Assembly (NCBI GenBank): GCA_023374025.1
Contig: SIJG01000158.1
Span: forward strand, 1 to 64,000
Length of the DNA stretch: 64,000 nt
Source: Heterodera schachtii
Lineage: Eukaryota > Nematoda > Chromadorea > Rhabditida > Heteroderidae
Direction of reading: 5' to 3'
The notes beneath the pieces were generated by a model. The model was not told the origin of the DNA. It searched no databases and worked only from the letters and a program-made list of their open reading frames with translations. Numbering within the stretch: position 1 is the first letter of the stretch; the number at the start of each line of letters is the position of its first letter. This document shows positions 45,542-58,216 of this stretch, piece after piece. The translations under genes were made by a program, and so were the position numbers.

Positions 45542-47544
45542 GATTTTGCTCTCCGCTGTTTGCATTACATTGATCAAAATGCGAGCAAATTGGTCAAATC
45601 AGAAGCCTTTTTACAAATTGATCAGGGTTTGTTGTGTGTTATCCTCGAGAGAGATCAGCTGAGTAGCAGTGAAATGGAAATTTGGAATGCGGTAAAATAA
45701 ATATTTAAAATTATAATTAATTATTTTAAATTTAGGCACTTCGTTGGGCTGACGAACAGTGCCGTCGAAAAGGCATCGAATGTTCCGCTGAAAATCGGCG
45801 CGAAATGCTTGGCTCGGTATTGTTCAACATTCGTTTTTCACTAATCCCAAAAGAAGATTTTACAAAAAGCGTTGGTAATAAATAATATTCTGATGAAAAC
45901 TCTACGAATGATCAAACGACCTATAATAGCGATAAAATATCGTTAATCCTTTGTCTCTGTCTAATCTGGTTCAATGTTAAACGTGGACCTATATTTTTGG
46001 AGAAATCCCAGTAGAGTTAAAATCCGATATTTTAATCCTTGATCTAGACTGGGCCTTGGTTAATTTCTTAACTCTACTAATGATCCATTTCATAATGAAT
46101 TAATTTGCTAATTAATTATCCATTTCAATCAAATTCAGTTTCAACTGATGTGTTAACAACAGAAGAAGTGGACAGCATTTATCACACTATTCCCATCCAA
46201 ACTTAAATGATTTACCTGGGCTTTTCCCATTGAAATTTCCCACGCAGCGACGGTACAAAAAAGGAGAAACAATTGAAATGGAAATTGAAAAAGTGTCCGA
46301 ATTTGCGCGGGAGGCGGTGGGAAGTTACAGATTAAGCAATGTCGTGGAGATTGGGGGATTTTCATGGAAAATATGGGCAGAAATCAGAAGGAAAAACAAT
46401 GAGAAATGGCTGGGCTTTTTCCTTGTGTGCGATGCTTCTAAAGAAGGTGCTCATCAAATTTATTTTATCGCCTTTTACTTTCTCAATTCTATTACGGTAA
46501 AGTATTAAAATAATTTAAGAACCTATTCTTTAAAGAAGGCTAATTATACTTATGTAAATCAAAATAGAGACTGAATTCAATAATAGATTTCATATAATAG
46601 CAACCTTATTTATAATCAGAAAATGAGTTAGTTAATTTTATTTATTTACTTTTTGAAAAAAAATTAAAATAATCTAATTATTTTTCGCAAAAACTTACAC
46701 AATTTTGGCGAAAATGAAATTTAAGGAATTGTTGGACCCGAGCAAAGGATTTTACAATAAAGACGAAGACAAGTGAAATTGGCCACTGATGTAATTTTTT
46801 ACGAACCAAAAACGGAGAAATTTGTTTCCAATCCGAACAAATCCAACGGCACACTTTCGATGGAAGTTGAAAAACTATCGGAATTTGCACGAGAAATCTA
46901 CGGAAGTGAACGTAAAAGCGAAACTTTGTATATAAAGGGAATGCCATGGAAAATATGGGCACAAATTGAAACGAAAAATGAAAGCACTGAGAAATGGTTG
47001 GGCTTTGCCCTTTTGTGCGACTCTTCTGAAAAAGGTTTGCCTATCAAAATATAAAATAGAAATAACAATTATTTATTTTGTCTATAAATTTGGATTAATT
47101 AATACATTTATTTTAAAACACTTATGTAAGCAATAATTTTTTAACGTACAATTTGAAGTGTTTTTTATAGTATCCAAAGATTTTCCAAGGTCATGCTCAA
47201 TTTTTAATTTCAAAAATACGCTAAAACATAAATTTAAATAGTATTTAATTTGCTTTAAGATGGAAATTGGAGCCGCAAATGTTCGGCAACACTTCGAATT
47301 GTCTCTCAAAAGAGCGATGTGGAGGATTTTAAGAGAGAATTGGATGAAACAGTTTTTAACAATAAAACGCCGTCTTGGGGTTTTACTAAATTCATTTATT
47401 TTGCGGTGAGTGACGGCCGATGCAATTAATTAATTGCATTTTAATTTGAAATGGTAAATTAAGGAATTGATGGACCCGAGCAAAGGCTTGTACAACAAAG
47501 ACGAGGACAAAGTCACCTTGGCCATTGATTTTACATGTGAATAG
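45542..47544 (+). pseudogene. BACK-MATH-MATH pseudogene without BTB
   Basis: Exons: 45542-45691 and 45736-45874 (BACK, open, LRCLHYIDQNASKLVKSEAF and LRWADEQCRRKG), 46139-46447 (MATH N), 46726-47034 (C plus next N), 47260-47405 and 47464-47544. The MATH N exon has lost a base in the IYQHYSH text (about 46180), and the exon at 46726 lost one in GACAAAGTG (about 46770). The middle exon of the first MATH is missing. The last two exons are intact and end in the usual TGTGAATAG stop. The first BACK exon follows TTTTGG, as in the two secreted genes, its closest relatives. BTB and signal exons upstream are gone, with a foldback element in their place. Confidence 0.75.
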
Positions 47545-49200
47545 CGTAAACATTTCGAGAAGGATTGAAAAGGGATAGGAAGGAAATCAGCAGGAAGAGT
47601 TTTCTGGATGCCATAAAATTACCTATTTATTGTAAAACTATCCTTTTTGTATTTGGAAATCTTTTGTTTTTTCTCTTTTTGTTGCTTTGGGCTTCTTCGT
47701 TTTAATATTATATTTTGTTTTTAGCTTATTTTTGTCCGTTCCTTCTTTTTTCATTGAGTAAATTCTCTCACTTGGATTTGCTTGATAAGTAGAGCTCGGA
47801 TTTTGAGGCATTACTTTTTTTTCTACGTCCTTAATACGCACGAAAAACGACTTGGTTTGAAGCTTCTAGCTTTTGCTTTTTGTTACCTTTTTCCCTTATT
47901 TTCGATTTGGTGCCTAATGCCCGGCACTTAATTTTTATAAAGAGTTTTACAACAAAGATGAGGACAAAGTGAAATTGGCCATTCTTTCTCCGTTTGAGCG
48001 ACTCTTCTGAAAAAAAGATTGCATAACAAATGATATTTTGCTAATTAAATTATTTGCTTTGCTTCGATATATTTCAAAAGAAAAAATTTCGGGTTGAAAA
48101 GTCATAAACAGGGCGTTGAATTATATGGACATAAAATTGCAAAAAAAAAAAAATGGACTATATTTTTCTCAAAATTTCGTCAAATTCGCTAATGTAAAGT
48201 AAAATGTTCAAAAATGGCTAAATACAGAATTATTAATCATTTTAGAAGAAAAAAACACGGTAACAAAATCAACCCAAAAGGCGAAATTTTTGCTTTTTCC
48301 TTATTTTTGACATAAATTTACCAATTTTTAAGAAAATTTAAATGTATTAAATATTCTCGAGAAAATTTTGCTAAAAAATTGATTTTTTGGAAAATTTTCC
48401 GGTCTTTGGGCTCAAAAAGGGCAATTTAGCTGCTGGGGGCCGTTCTAATTGAGGTTTTTTGGAAAAATGCCAAAATATGGATAAAAATGCCAAAATATGA
48501 ACATAAATCACGAAATATGGAACAATATGAGATCATGAATGCCATTTTTGAACCATAAATGCTAAATCGCACCATAAAGAAATGTGAATCAAAAAGGTGA
48601 CTTAAGGACAGAATTTGCAAATTTTATATTTTTTTGATTGGCAGTTTAATTGTTCTTAAAATCAAAATTTTCAAAATAAAATTATTGAAAAAATTTGATG
48701 AATTTTATTTACTAATAATTACCAAAATTTAAAAATTTATTAATAAAAAATAATAATTTTAAATAAAACAAAAATAAAAGTAGAATTTTTCCATGCAATA
48801 AATTCACGTGTTAAGGCAAAAATATTGGCAATAATTCATTAAAAAGTACCTCTAAAGAAAAGAAGTAATTTTTCTATCATAAAAATGATGCATTAAACGA
48901 ATCTCCTACTTTAATCATTTTAATATTTGCCTATGCAAATCGATTTTGAGTGAAATAAGTAGAAATTAAATTTATGTAAAAAAAATTGTAAAATTATATT
49001 TATTTATTTTTAGAAAAATCCTTTTTGCTTGCATATTGTTTTTTGCAGGGGAAGTTTAAAGCGTATCCAAAGCGCCCGTCTGAAGTCATGAAGAAGCCAA
49101 ATATGAATTTTGCTATTTCCAAAGTAATTTTGGTAAAAAAGGTATTAATTTTGAAAAAAACAAAAGAAATTAATTCCGACGGACCACCCAAAGGGGTTGG
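47545..49200. other. 3' flank and MATH scraps
   Basis: 47545-47840 is the family 3' flank. 47940-48000 retains a GTTTTACAACAAAGATG MATH scrap that joins abruptly to a later MATH piece (CGACTCTTCTGAAAAAAAG). 48060-49020 is AT-rich without support for genes. Confidence 0.5.
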
Positions 49201-49359
49201 AGTAATTTCATTTCTTTTGCGGTGAGTGACGGCCGATGCAATTAATTAATTGCATTTTTAATTTGAAATGGTAAATTAAGAAATTAATGGACCCAAGCAA
49301 AGGGTTGTACAACAAAGACGAGGACAAAGTCACCTTGGCCATTGATTTTACATGTGAAT
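49190..49359 (+). pseudogene. Last two MATH exons, relic
   Basis: The end of a middle exon (text GWSNFISFA-like before GCG|GTGAGT) is followed by a complete last exon starting after TTAAG: K/E-LMDPSKGLYNKDEDKVTLAI and the stop. The upstream part of the middle exon is lost, its place taken by unrelated sequence. Confidence 0.65.
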
Positions 49360-49627
49360 AGCGTAAACATTTCGAGAAGGATTGAAAAGAGAAAGGAAGG
49401 AAATCAGCTGGAAGAGTTTTGTGGAAGGCACAAAATTATTAATTTATTGATATTTGGCTTGGCTTGATAAGTAAAGCCCGGATTTTGAGGCAATGCTTTT
49501 TTTGATAAACTTTTACAGCCTATACGGACGAAAAACGAGTTTTAATTATGTTTGATGCTTCGACCTTTAAATTTTAGTGCATTTTTTGCGATTTTCGTTG
49601 ATAATGCCGGGCAAGTAATTTTGTACA

Positions 49628-49750
49628 GGATTTTACAACAAAGATGAGGACAAAGTAAAATTGGCCATTGATATCATTATGGACAAGTCAAAAGTTGAGA
49701 AATTTGCTTCCAATCCGAACAAATATTTCTTTTGCAGTGAGTGGCGGGCG
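49628..49750 (+). pseudogene. MATH scrap with internal deletion
   Basis: Reads GFYNKDEDKVKLAIDIIMDK and on to SNPNKY, then jumps directly to the TTTCTTTTGCA|GTGAGTGG end of a middle exon. A deletion has removed the whole core of the second MATH domain. Confidence 0.65.
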
Positions 49751-51226
49751 ATTCAATTATAATAAATGCGGTGCTGTTAGTTTTCGACAGTGGTGATCTC
49801 GACAGTGTTGCTTTCGACAGTAAAGCTTGTTTTTAAAAAACTTGTTCTATATGGTTAAATCTCGTTAAATTTTGAAAATAATACAGTCCAGCAGGATATA
49901 TTTCTATCGAAGAAGTGAATGCGAAAAATCTTTTAGCAAAAATAATCATACAAGTCATATTTATTATTTATTTCAATTATAAATTTTAAATATGTCCGTT
50001 GTATATTTATACATATGTACAGTAAATTATGTAGAAAATTAATTTAAAAGTATTGTAGAAATCAATCACTGTCGAAAACACCTGGTACTGAAATAATATT
50101 CACATGTCCATTTCCCCCCCCCCCCCCCCCTCCCTTCATCTCTATAAATTTTCTTTCTCTAATTCATTGATTCCTTAGCGCCTCTGCAATTTTTTTTCTC
50201 ATTTTTTCTAAAATTACGATTTCCCAGCATAAATTTTGCTTGTCTCTGTGTTTGTTTTATGGTGCTTCTTTTTCATCAACTTTTCACACACATATTTTTC
50301 AAATTTGGGTGAAAAGTTATTAATTGAAATTGAAGGAGGAAATTTTAACTCCAAAATTCAACAAAATTTGGGCCTATGTAAAATAAATGATTTGGTAAAA
50401 ACCATAAAAAAAATTCTTTACTTCATCTCGTCGCCATTCAGCTCTCTGAATATGTTATGTAATTTTTTCATTTTCGTCTGAATTACTCAATTAGGGATAT
50501 GCGAGAGTTTCATCAGAGTTGTTGACCCGTAAATTTCATCAGAACCGAAAAATTTTAAAACACTAGTTAAATGAGGAAGTTTTGATGGACAAAAATGGGA
50601 AAAAACTCAATGGGCCAATCAATTAATTAATTCAAGAAATTGTTGCTAATCAAGAAATTTCTCATTTTTTAAAGTGGTATAGGTCCCTGGAACCTATTCT
50701 CGCTATTGATTCTCAACGAAAAAGGATTTCGCGCACATTCCTAATTTGTGGTTTATATTAAATTTCGTTTCTGAAGAAAATATGCTCGAAAAATTGGCGG
50801 AGAATTATTGGTGCAAAGAAAGAATTATTTTAATTAACTAGATATTGTATTAAAAACCTCAAAATAAAAACGCCTAACTTTAAAGTATTTTTTAAAGATT
50901 GTCTAACCCTTGACATACCTAATAATTAGGGTTCGAACTTGTATGCACTAAAAAATGCCATATGCGCATAAAATATGCACTAAAAATCCACAAAATATGC
51001 CCTAAAAACCCGAAAAATGCCCAAATATGCACTAAAATATGCCTTAAAAACTGCTAAAAAATGGCTAACTCTCAAAAAGCCAAAAATTGTGTATAAATTA
51101 AGAATTGACTTTGAAAACATCAAAACAAGGGCTAAGGTGCATTTTTTAGACAATTACAAAAACATTCAAGTTCCAAATTTTTAAATTTATATTATATGTA
51201 TGCTCAACAAAATTACATTTTCATAT
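49751..51226. other. Gene-free flank of the palindrome
   Basis: Poly-C run at about 50120, AT-rich DNA, then at 50930-51226 words such as AAAATATGCACTAAAAA typical of the dispersed foldback class. No gene supported. Confidence 0.5.
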
Positions 51227-52289
51227 TAACAAATTTTTTTCAAAAAATTCATACAAAAGTTCAAAATTTTTCGGTTTTTAAGCGTGTATTTTTAAAAATT
51301 CCAAAAAAGTCAATCTTTAGGGGTATATTTTTCGTTTTTTTCGCCTTTTTCTTGTGAAAATTTCCAAAAAATGACCAAAATATGCTCTAAAAGCCCAAAA
51401 ATGGCAAAATATGCATTCTCGAAAACCCCCAAAATATGCTTTTATATGCACTAAAAACCTTCACCAAATCAAAAAATTTTAACGTAGAAATGCTTTTTTC
51501 GAGCTCCTTTCTTCATAGCGTATACGCAGAAAAAATATGCAAAAGCATAAATTTATAGCCCTACTAATAACTCAAGTTCTGTTTGAAAATTTTTTTCTAC
51601 AGTGACCAATTTTTCGAGAGACATAAAAAGTGGCCACATTAAAATGACTCCAGACAACTAGTGTTTGTACTCTCTTCTGCCTTGGTCATTCGTCAGAGCT
51701 CAAAAGTCGTAAATTGTGCCCAGCCCCATCCTTCCGGGATTGGCCGACATTTGCGGCGCTGACATTTGCGGCACAGACATTTGAGGCGCCCAGTCGAAGC
51801 GACACTTGCGGCGCCGACATTTGCGAGTGACACTTTCGGCGCCGACACTTACGGCATTACATTTGCGGCGCCCAGTCAAAACGACATTTGCGGCGCAGAA
51901 TTAATTACCACAAGCCAAAAAGTTTTATTTTATGCATTCCTCCGTTTAATAAACAAATAGGCAAAATGTTAAGCCAGGGGTGGAATTCCAGTCCTTTGGC
52001 AACTCGGCCATTTTGTTCTGAGGCAAATCCGCCTTTTGTTTACCGCCGCTTTACTTGCTTTAACGTCCAGCTAACTTCTTCCTTACAATATCCCGTCGCT
52101 GCCCAGCCTTAAAAATTATAAACTCGGCAAAATTCAAAAGATTTCTGAAAGCCCCTTCTGAAAAAATTTTAAAAAAAGAATTCATTCAGTGGTCCGTTAT
52201 TACTTTTGGAAAGAATTTCTTATGACCATAAGGAAAACAAAAGGGTGTTAGAGATTTAATTTTTGAGCATTAATTATGGAGGTACCACA

Positions 52290-52440
52290 AAATGTCGGCG
52301 CCGCAAATCTCATTTTGACTGGGCGCCGCAAATGTCGTTTAGGCTGGGCGCCGCAAATGTCGTTTAGGCTGGGCGCCGCAAATGTCGTTTAGGCTGGGCG
52401 CCGCAAATGTCGTTTAGGCTGGGCGCCGCAAATGTCGTAG
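52290..52440. repeat. 25-bp tandem repeat with GGCGCC core
   Basis: About five units of 25 bp, GGGCGCCGCAAATGTCGTTT plus AGGCT. Related dispersed words (GACATTTGCGGCGC) at 51745-51900 face the other way. The mirrored array is at 60705-60830. Confidence 0.85.
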
Positions 52441-53445
52441 GCTGGGGCCGGCGGTGCCGATAGGCGTTCGCCGGGAAAATTTTTGTAATTTTTAATGCGA
52501 TTTGTTAACAGATTTGTCCACAAAAATGGCCAAATTTTGAAATTTTAAGAAAATAATCCGGCGGTGCCGATAGGCGCCGCCGGGGGAAAAATTGAGAATT
52601 TTGACCATATTTTTAGCAGATTTTCATTAAAAAATTCTTAATTTTGTGGTTTTTTGGAAAAAAATTGGTTCTGTTTACGTTTTGATGCTCTATTACAAAA
52701 CCAAATTATTAAATAATTGTAAAACATAATGCCAAATTTATCAAAATTTAAAAGATTCTGAGGATTTTCCCCAAAAGCCTCAAAAATCCTCAAAATTTCT
52801 CAAAAAGCCACAAAAATCCTCAAATCCTCATTTTCTATTGAGGGCCGAGTCTGAAAGTGGTCTCCAAAAACGGCATTTTCCAAGACCATCAAGTAACAAA
52901 TTTTTTAGAAGTAACCTTGGAAGCTCCAAATTTTATTAAGCTGGGTAAATCACCCAATTGAATTCGAATATGGCCTTAGATTTGAACTCTGAGTTCTCAC
53001 TGAGCCTGTACAGCTTCAACTTCATGCATGGGGTTGAAGCAGTACAAGCTCAAGTGGCAAAGATAGGTCAGGTTTAAGGCCATAATCGTATTCTACTGGT
53101 CTAAATCGTACAGAAAAACTTCGTTTTGTTATTTCAGCTTTGTTTTTAACTGAAAAATTCGAGATAAGTTAGTGGGCCAATTTCCAATTTTGGCATGGTC
53201 GGGAAAAGAGGCTGAAAAAATTGACAGAGAATAGAAAAGTTTAATGACCGAGATGCAATAAAAAAAATATGTAGAATTAGAATTTCAGCTCGATAGATTC
53301 ACGGGAATTAGTTAAATTCCCGAAAAATGGGGTGTCTTAATTTGAATAAAAAAACAGAGTTTAAAATTTCCTGACTCAAAAATATTTGTTTCTATAATTT
53401 TAATTCTCAATTCTTGGGTTTTTATTTACTTGGCGACACTTCTCG

Positions 53446-53516
53446 GCCCGTAGCTCAGTCGGTTAGAGCATTCCACGGTAAGGAAAGGCCGTGGGTTCGA
53501 GTCCCACCGGGCAACT
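53446..53516 (+). tRNA. tRNA-like sequence, possibly pseudogene
   Basis: D arm TAGCTCAGTCGGTTAGAGC and T arm GTGGGTTCGAGTCCCAC are textbook. The acceptor stem pairs only five of seven positions, and the anticodon loop would be ACGGTAA with C instead of U at position 33 and GGT as anticodon, unusual in animals. An unexpected CCACGG/CCGTGG stem overlaps the anticodon arm. Probably a tRNA pseudogene or tRNA-derived repeat; isotype unsure. A mirror copy lies at 59633-59703. Confidence 0.5.
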
Positions 53517-53989
53517 AACCTTTTATGTTCTATAGAACAATTAAAAGTTTTTTAAGTAATTAATGATTAGGTTTCTTCTCGTCTCATTTTTCTTCCCCTT
53601 TATCTCCCTTTTCTCTCGCTTTTCTTTATTTCTCTCTTTCATATACCGTATTTTCTCTAATTATATGCCGGTATATTATTTTTCAACCCCCTCAGAAAGG
53701 GGGGAGATAATTAGATACGGGCAGATTAATGGAGAGGGAGATTATTTTTTGATAAATTTATTTAGTGGAAATTTTTTGAAATTTATTTGAATATGTCTCC
53801 AAAAATGTCAGCGCGTCAAAAAAAAAAGCATTTTTATTGCATTTTCCGTTTTTCCTGACCCTAAACCAATGCCATCCTATGGCACTTCAGCAATTCCTAG
53901 GCCGAAAACGTCTTCAATTGCAACGACAACTGAACAAACCTTTGCTTTTAAGCCGTTTTCATGGCACAAGGACCATTTTGGCACAAATT

Positions 53990-54090
53990 GCACAGATTAT
54001 CCATTTTTATTTATTTTTTATCTTATTTGCCGTCTTTGCCAATTTATATTTGGAAATAGTGAAGCCATTTCCACCAAAAAATAAAGCGGG
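53990..54090 (+). pseudogene. Signal-exon-like sequence in the left arm
   Basis: Translation FILFAVFANLYLE and later PPKNKAG before a GTAAAC donor aligns with the signal exons at 6166 and 14947. The ATG position reads ATC, so the frame is only open through an unrelated upstream Met at 53837 (MHFPFFLTLNQ). Mirrored at about 59050-59155 (minus). Confidence 0.5.
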
Positions 54091-54932
54091 TAAACAACTT
54101 TAACTTAAAAAAAGCTTATTTTAGAACAAAGTCTGAATGTAAACATTATCCTGAATTTGTAAATAAATTTTTGTGATCTCTTTAATTAATTACCCTCTAA
54201 TTCAAAAAAATTCTCCGGTGCTGGATCATCCATCCATCAGAAAGTTTTAAAAATAGCACAGAAAAAATAAATATTTGATTTCCAGAAGTTTTTATGCCCT
54301 CCGTCCCATAAGTGGTAATAAAATGAAAAATAAAATCGTAAGATTGCGAAAGTCAACCAAATTTACTATTCTTAGTATCATTCGAAAGGTTTGTGATTCT
54401 CAAAAGAATAAAAATGAAAAAATTTGCAAATTTTTCAAATTCAAAAGTTGAGATTTCAGAATTCCATAACACTTACTTTTTTGAGACTCAGTTTCTTTTT
54501 TGAAATTTTATGAGTTAATTGAGAAAAGCACTGGCCAAAGAAAGGAACATCATAAGTTTTCAAAAAATAATTAAATATTCTAAGCATCATTCATTTGGTC
54601 TTAGATTTTTATATTGCGACAAAAACAAACAAATTCTAAGATTTGAACCCAAAAAACAAGATTTTGCCTCAAAATCCGATCTCTGCTTATCAAGCCAAGC
54701 CAATCCAAGTGAGAAAATTTACTCAATGTAAATAGAACAAAAGAACAAAAAATGAAGCAAAAAGAAAAACAAAAATCAAAACGAAAAAGCCCAAAGATAC
54801 AAAAAAAGAAAATAAAACAAAAGATTTTAAAATACAAAAATTGGGTAATTTTAGATAATTTTATATCCTCCAGAAAACTCTTACTGCTGATTTCCTTGCT
54901 TTCCCTTTTCAATCCTTCTCGAAATGTGTACG

Positions 54933-55732
54933 CTATTCACATGCAAAATCAATGGCCAAGGTGACTTTGTCCTCGTCTTTGTTGTACAATGCTTTGCTTG
55001 GGTCCATTAATTCCTTAATTTACCATTTCAAATTAAAAATGCAATTAATTAATTAATTGAATGCCACTCACCGCAAAAGAAATGAAATTTGACCAGCCCC
55101 ATCTATTTGAATTGTTGTTAAAAACGTGGTCATATTTTCTAGTAAAATCCCCCACATCGCTCTTTTGAGAGACAATTCGAAGTGTTACCGTACATTTGCG
55201 GCTCCAATTTCCATCTTAATGAAAGATAAAATTAATAGAATTAAAATAATTAACTGATTTCCCAAAAAAGCCTCCCCCTCACATGTCTAAACGAAAAGTT
55301 TTTCAAGTCCCGGCCCGTCTGTCCTCAAACTTACCGTATCTCATACTTAGACAACTACCAAGAAGTGATATAGAAAATAATTTTTACTTGGAAAATTTCA
55401 TTTAGTCAAGCACCTTTTTTAGAAGAGTCGCACAAAAGGAAAAAGATCAACCATTTCTCATTGGCAATAGTTTCATTTTTCATTAAAACTTTTGCCCATA
55501 TTTTCCATGGCATTCCACCAATTACCACGGCGTCGCTGAATCGTTGCCTTTCAAACGGCTCCACCGCAAATTCCGACACTCTTAAGTTCCATCTCAATTG
55601 TTCCTTTGTATTTGTATCGTTGTTGAGTTGGAAATTTCAATGGGAAAAGCCCAGGGGCATCACTTAAATTTGGATGGGAATAATGCTGATACACGCTGAT
55701 CACTTCTTCCGTTGTTAACACACCAGTTGGAA
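54933..55732 (-). pseudogene. MATH-domain gene in left arm, frameshifted
   Basis: Exons 55414-55732, 55072-55214, 54933-55013. The first exon starts VPTGVLTTEEVISVYQHYSH but loses frame in the text ATGGAACTTAAGAGTG, where other copies read EMEIEKVSEF, then continues in another frame to PWKIWAKVLMKNE and EKWLIFFLL. The middle exon (WSRKCTVTLRIVSQKSDVGD ... FISFA) and the last exon are open. The same frameshift is in the right arm, so it is older than the palindrome. The exon text after PWKIWA differs between the arms. No BTB or signal exon is linked. Confidence 0.7.
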
Positions 55733-56656
55733 CTGAATTTGATTGAAATGGATAATTAATTAGACAATTAATTCATTCATAAAATGAGTCATCAATTGAG
55801 TTTGGCCTTGACCTGGGGCCTTTTAATATTAAAAAAACGACATACGGTATTTAATTTTAAGTCTATGGAATTAGGTTATTAGAATTATAATTAATGCAAA
55901 ATAAAAATTAGATTCCGATTCTATAAGAAATAAAGGCAATCTTATAGTGGAAAAAATTGCGGATTTTTTTTTTTGTATATTTCTTTCAAAAATACCTTTT
56001 CATAACAGTGATTTAATTTTTTTCCGAAAAACGAATTTTCCAAAATTTTTGTATTAACTAACTTCTTCATTTTTAAGATAGAAAATTCTAAAAAAAAGTA
56101 TAAAATTCTCCAGATTTTTCACTATTTTTAGCTGCTTTTTTGCACTTTAATTAAACCATTTAGAAGTAAGTGGTTACTAATTTTTAAACATTCGCCTAAA
56201 TTTCCAAGGGCCAAAAAATGAAAAATCTTTTCAATTTAAAAATTTCAGGTTAAGATTTAAATTGTAACATTATGCAAAAAGACAAAAAATTTGGGCTCTA
56301 ATGCACTTTATGAGTCCAAAAGTATTTTATGAGTCCAATCAATTGACAATCCCGGGTTTTTATACAATAACTTTGTTCATGTTCGAACAACCCCCTATCT
56401 TTTTGGTATCATTCGAAAGCACAAAGTCTAATTAATGTAATAATATGAGAAAACAAGAGAATTCTAACATTTCAAGAAAGTTACAAACGAAAATATTCAC
56501 CAATTACTTAATTAATCTATTCTTTTTTGGTAATTGCCTGAACGCTACGATTTTATATATTTTAGCTTCGTTAGACTTTGTGCTTTCGAATGGTGCTAGG
56601 TCGTTTCTTAAAAACCGCCACTCAATGCATTTTAAGGACTTTAGAATTTTAAATGT

Positions 56657-56693
56657 ATGTTTTTTTGCCATGGTCATGCATATTTATTTATAA
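56657..56693. other. Palindrome spacer
   Basis: 37 bp between the arms, containing GCCATGGTCATGCAT. The arms start to pair at 56656/56694 without a break, so a single strand could form a very long hairpin. Confidence 0.8.
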
Positions 56694-57416
56694 ACATTTA
56701 AAATTCTAAAGTCCTTAAAATGCATTGAGTGGCGGTTTTTAAGAAACGACCTAGCACCATTCGAAAGCACAAAGTCTAACGAAGCTAAAATATATAAAAT
56801 CGTAGCGTTCAGGCAATTACCAAACTTTTGGACTCATAAAGTGCATTAGAGCCCAAATTTTTTGTCTTTTTGCATAATGTTACAATTTAAATCTTAACCT
56901 GAAATTTTTAAATTGAAAAGATTTTTCATTTTTTGGCCCTTGGAAATTTAGGCGAATGTTTAAAAATTAGTAACCACTTACTTCTAAATGGTTTAATTAA
57001 AGTGCAAAAAAGCAGCTAAAAATAGTGAAAAATCTGGAGAATTTTATACTTTTTTTTAGAATTTTCTATCTTAAAAATGAAGAAGTTAGTTAATACAAAA
57101 ATTTTGGAAAATTCGTTTTTCGGAAAAAAATTAAATCACTGTTATGAAAAGGTATTTTTGAAAGAAATATACAAAAAAAAAAAAATCCGCAATTTTTTCC
57201 ACTATAAGATTGCCTTTATTTCTTATAGAATCGGAATCTAATTTTTATTTTGCATTAATTATAGTTCTAATAACCTAATTCCATAGACCTAAAATTAAAT
57301 ACCGTATGTCGTTTATTTATTATTATAAGGCCCCAGGTCAAGGCCAAACTCAATTGGTGACTCATTCTATGAATGAATTAATTGTCTAATAAATTATCCA
57401 TTTCAATCAACTTCAG

Positions 57417-58216
57417 TTCCAACTGGTGTGTTAACAACGGAAGAAGTGATCAGCGTGTATCAGCACTATTCCCATCCAAACTTAAGTGATGCCCCTGGGC
57501 TTTTCCCATTGAAATTTCCAACTCAACAACGATACAAATACAAAGGAACAATTGAGATGGAACTTAAGAGTGTCGGAATTTGCGGTGGAGCCGTTTGGAA
57601 GGCAACGATTCAGCGACGCCGTGGTAATTGGTGGAATGCCATGGAAAATATGGGCACAAATCAAAAGGAAAAATGAAAGCACTGACAATGAGAAATGGTT
57701 GGGCTTTTTCCTTTTGTGCGATGCTTCTAAAAAAGGTGCTTGACTAAATGAAATTTTCCAAGTAAAAATTATTTTCTATATCACTTCTTGGTAGTTGTCT
57801 AAGTATGAGATACGGTAAGTTTGAGGACAGACGGGCCGGGATTTGAAAAACTTTTCGTTTAGACATGTGAGGGGGAGGCTTTTTTGGGAAATCAGTTAAT
57901 TATTTTAATTCTATTAATTTTATCTTTCATTAAGATGGAAATTGGAGCCGCAAATGTACGGTAACACTTCGAATTGTCTCTCAAAAGAGCGATGTGGGGG
58001 ATTTTACTAGAAAATATGACCACGTTTTTAACAACAATTCAAATAGATGGGGCTGGACAAATTTCATTTCTTTTGCGGTGAGTGGCATTCAATTAATTAA
58101 TTAATTGCATTTTTAATTTGAAATGGTAAATTAAGGAATTAATGGATCCAAGCAAAGCATTGTACAACAAAGACGAGGACAAAGTCACCTTGGCCATTGA
58201 TTTTGCATGTGAATAG
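57417..58216 (+). pseudogene. MATH-domain gene in right arm, frameshifted
   Basis: Exons 57417-57735, 57935-58077, 58136-58216, mirror of 54933-55732 and with the same frameshift near 57560. The core here reads PWKIWAQIKRKNESTDNEKW, different from the left arm and identical to the copy at 62698. Middle and last exons open, stop TGTGAATAG. Confidence 0.7.

Larger units (their letters stand above)
51227..56656. repeat. Left arm of a giant palindrome
   Basis: Inverted match to 56694-61813 over more than 5 kb, with high identity. Anchors: tRNA-like 53446 against 59703, GGCGCCGCAAATGTC repeats 52318-52440 against 60705-60830, MATH exons 54933-55732 against 57417-58216. The left arm has about 200 bp extra near 56325-56525 and a few smaller differences. 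Spacer 56657-56693. Confidence 0.9.

Noticed and set aside
54601..54912. 103-aa hydrophobic protein repeated at 58237 and 62057
   Set aside because: It is read from T-rich 3' flank of the MATH genes on the antisense strand; its repetition follows the duplicated flank, and the runs of F and I come from T-tracts.
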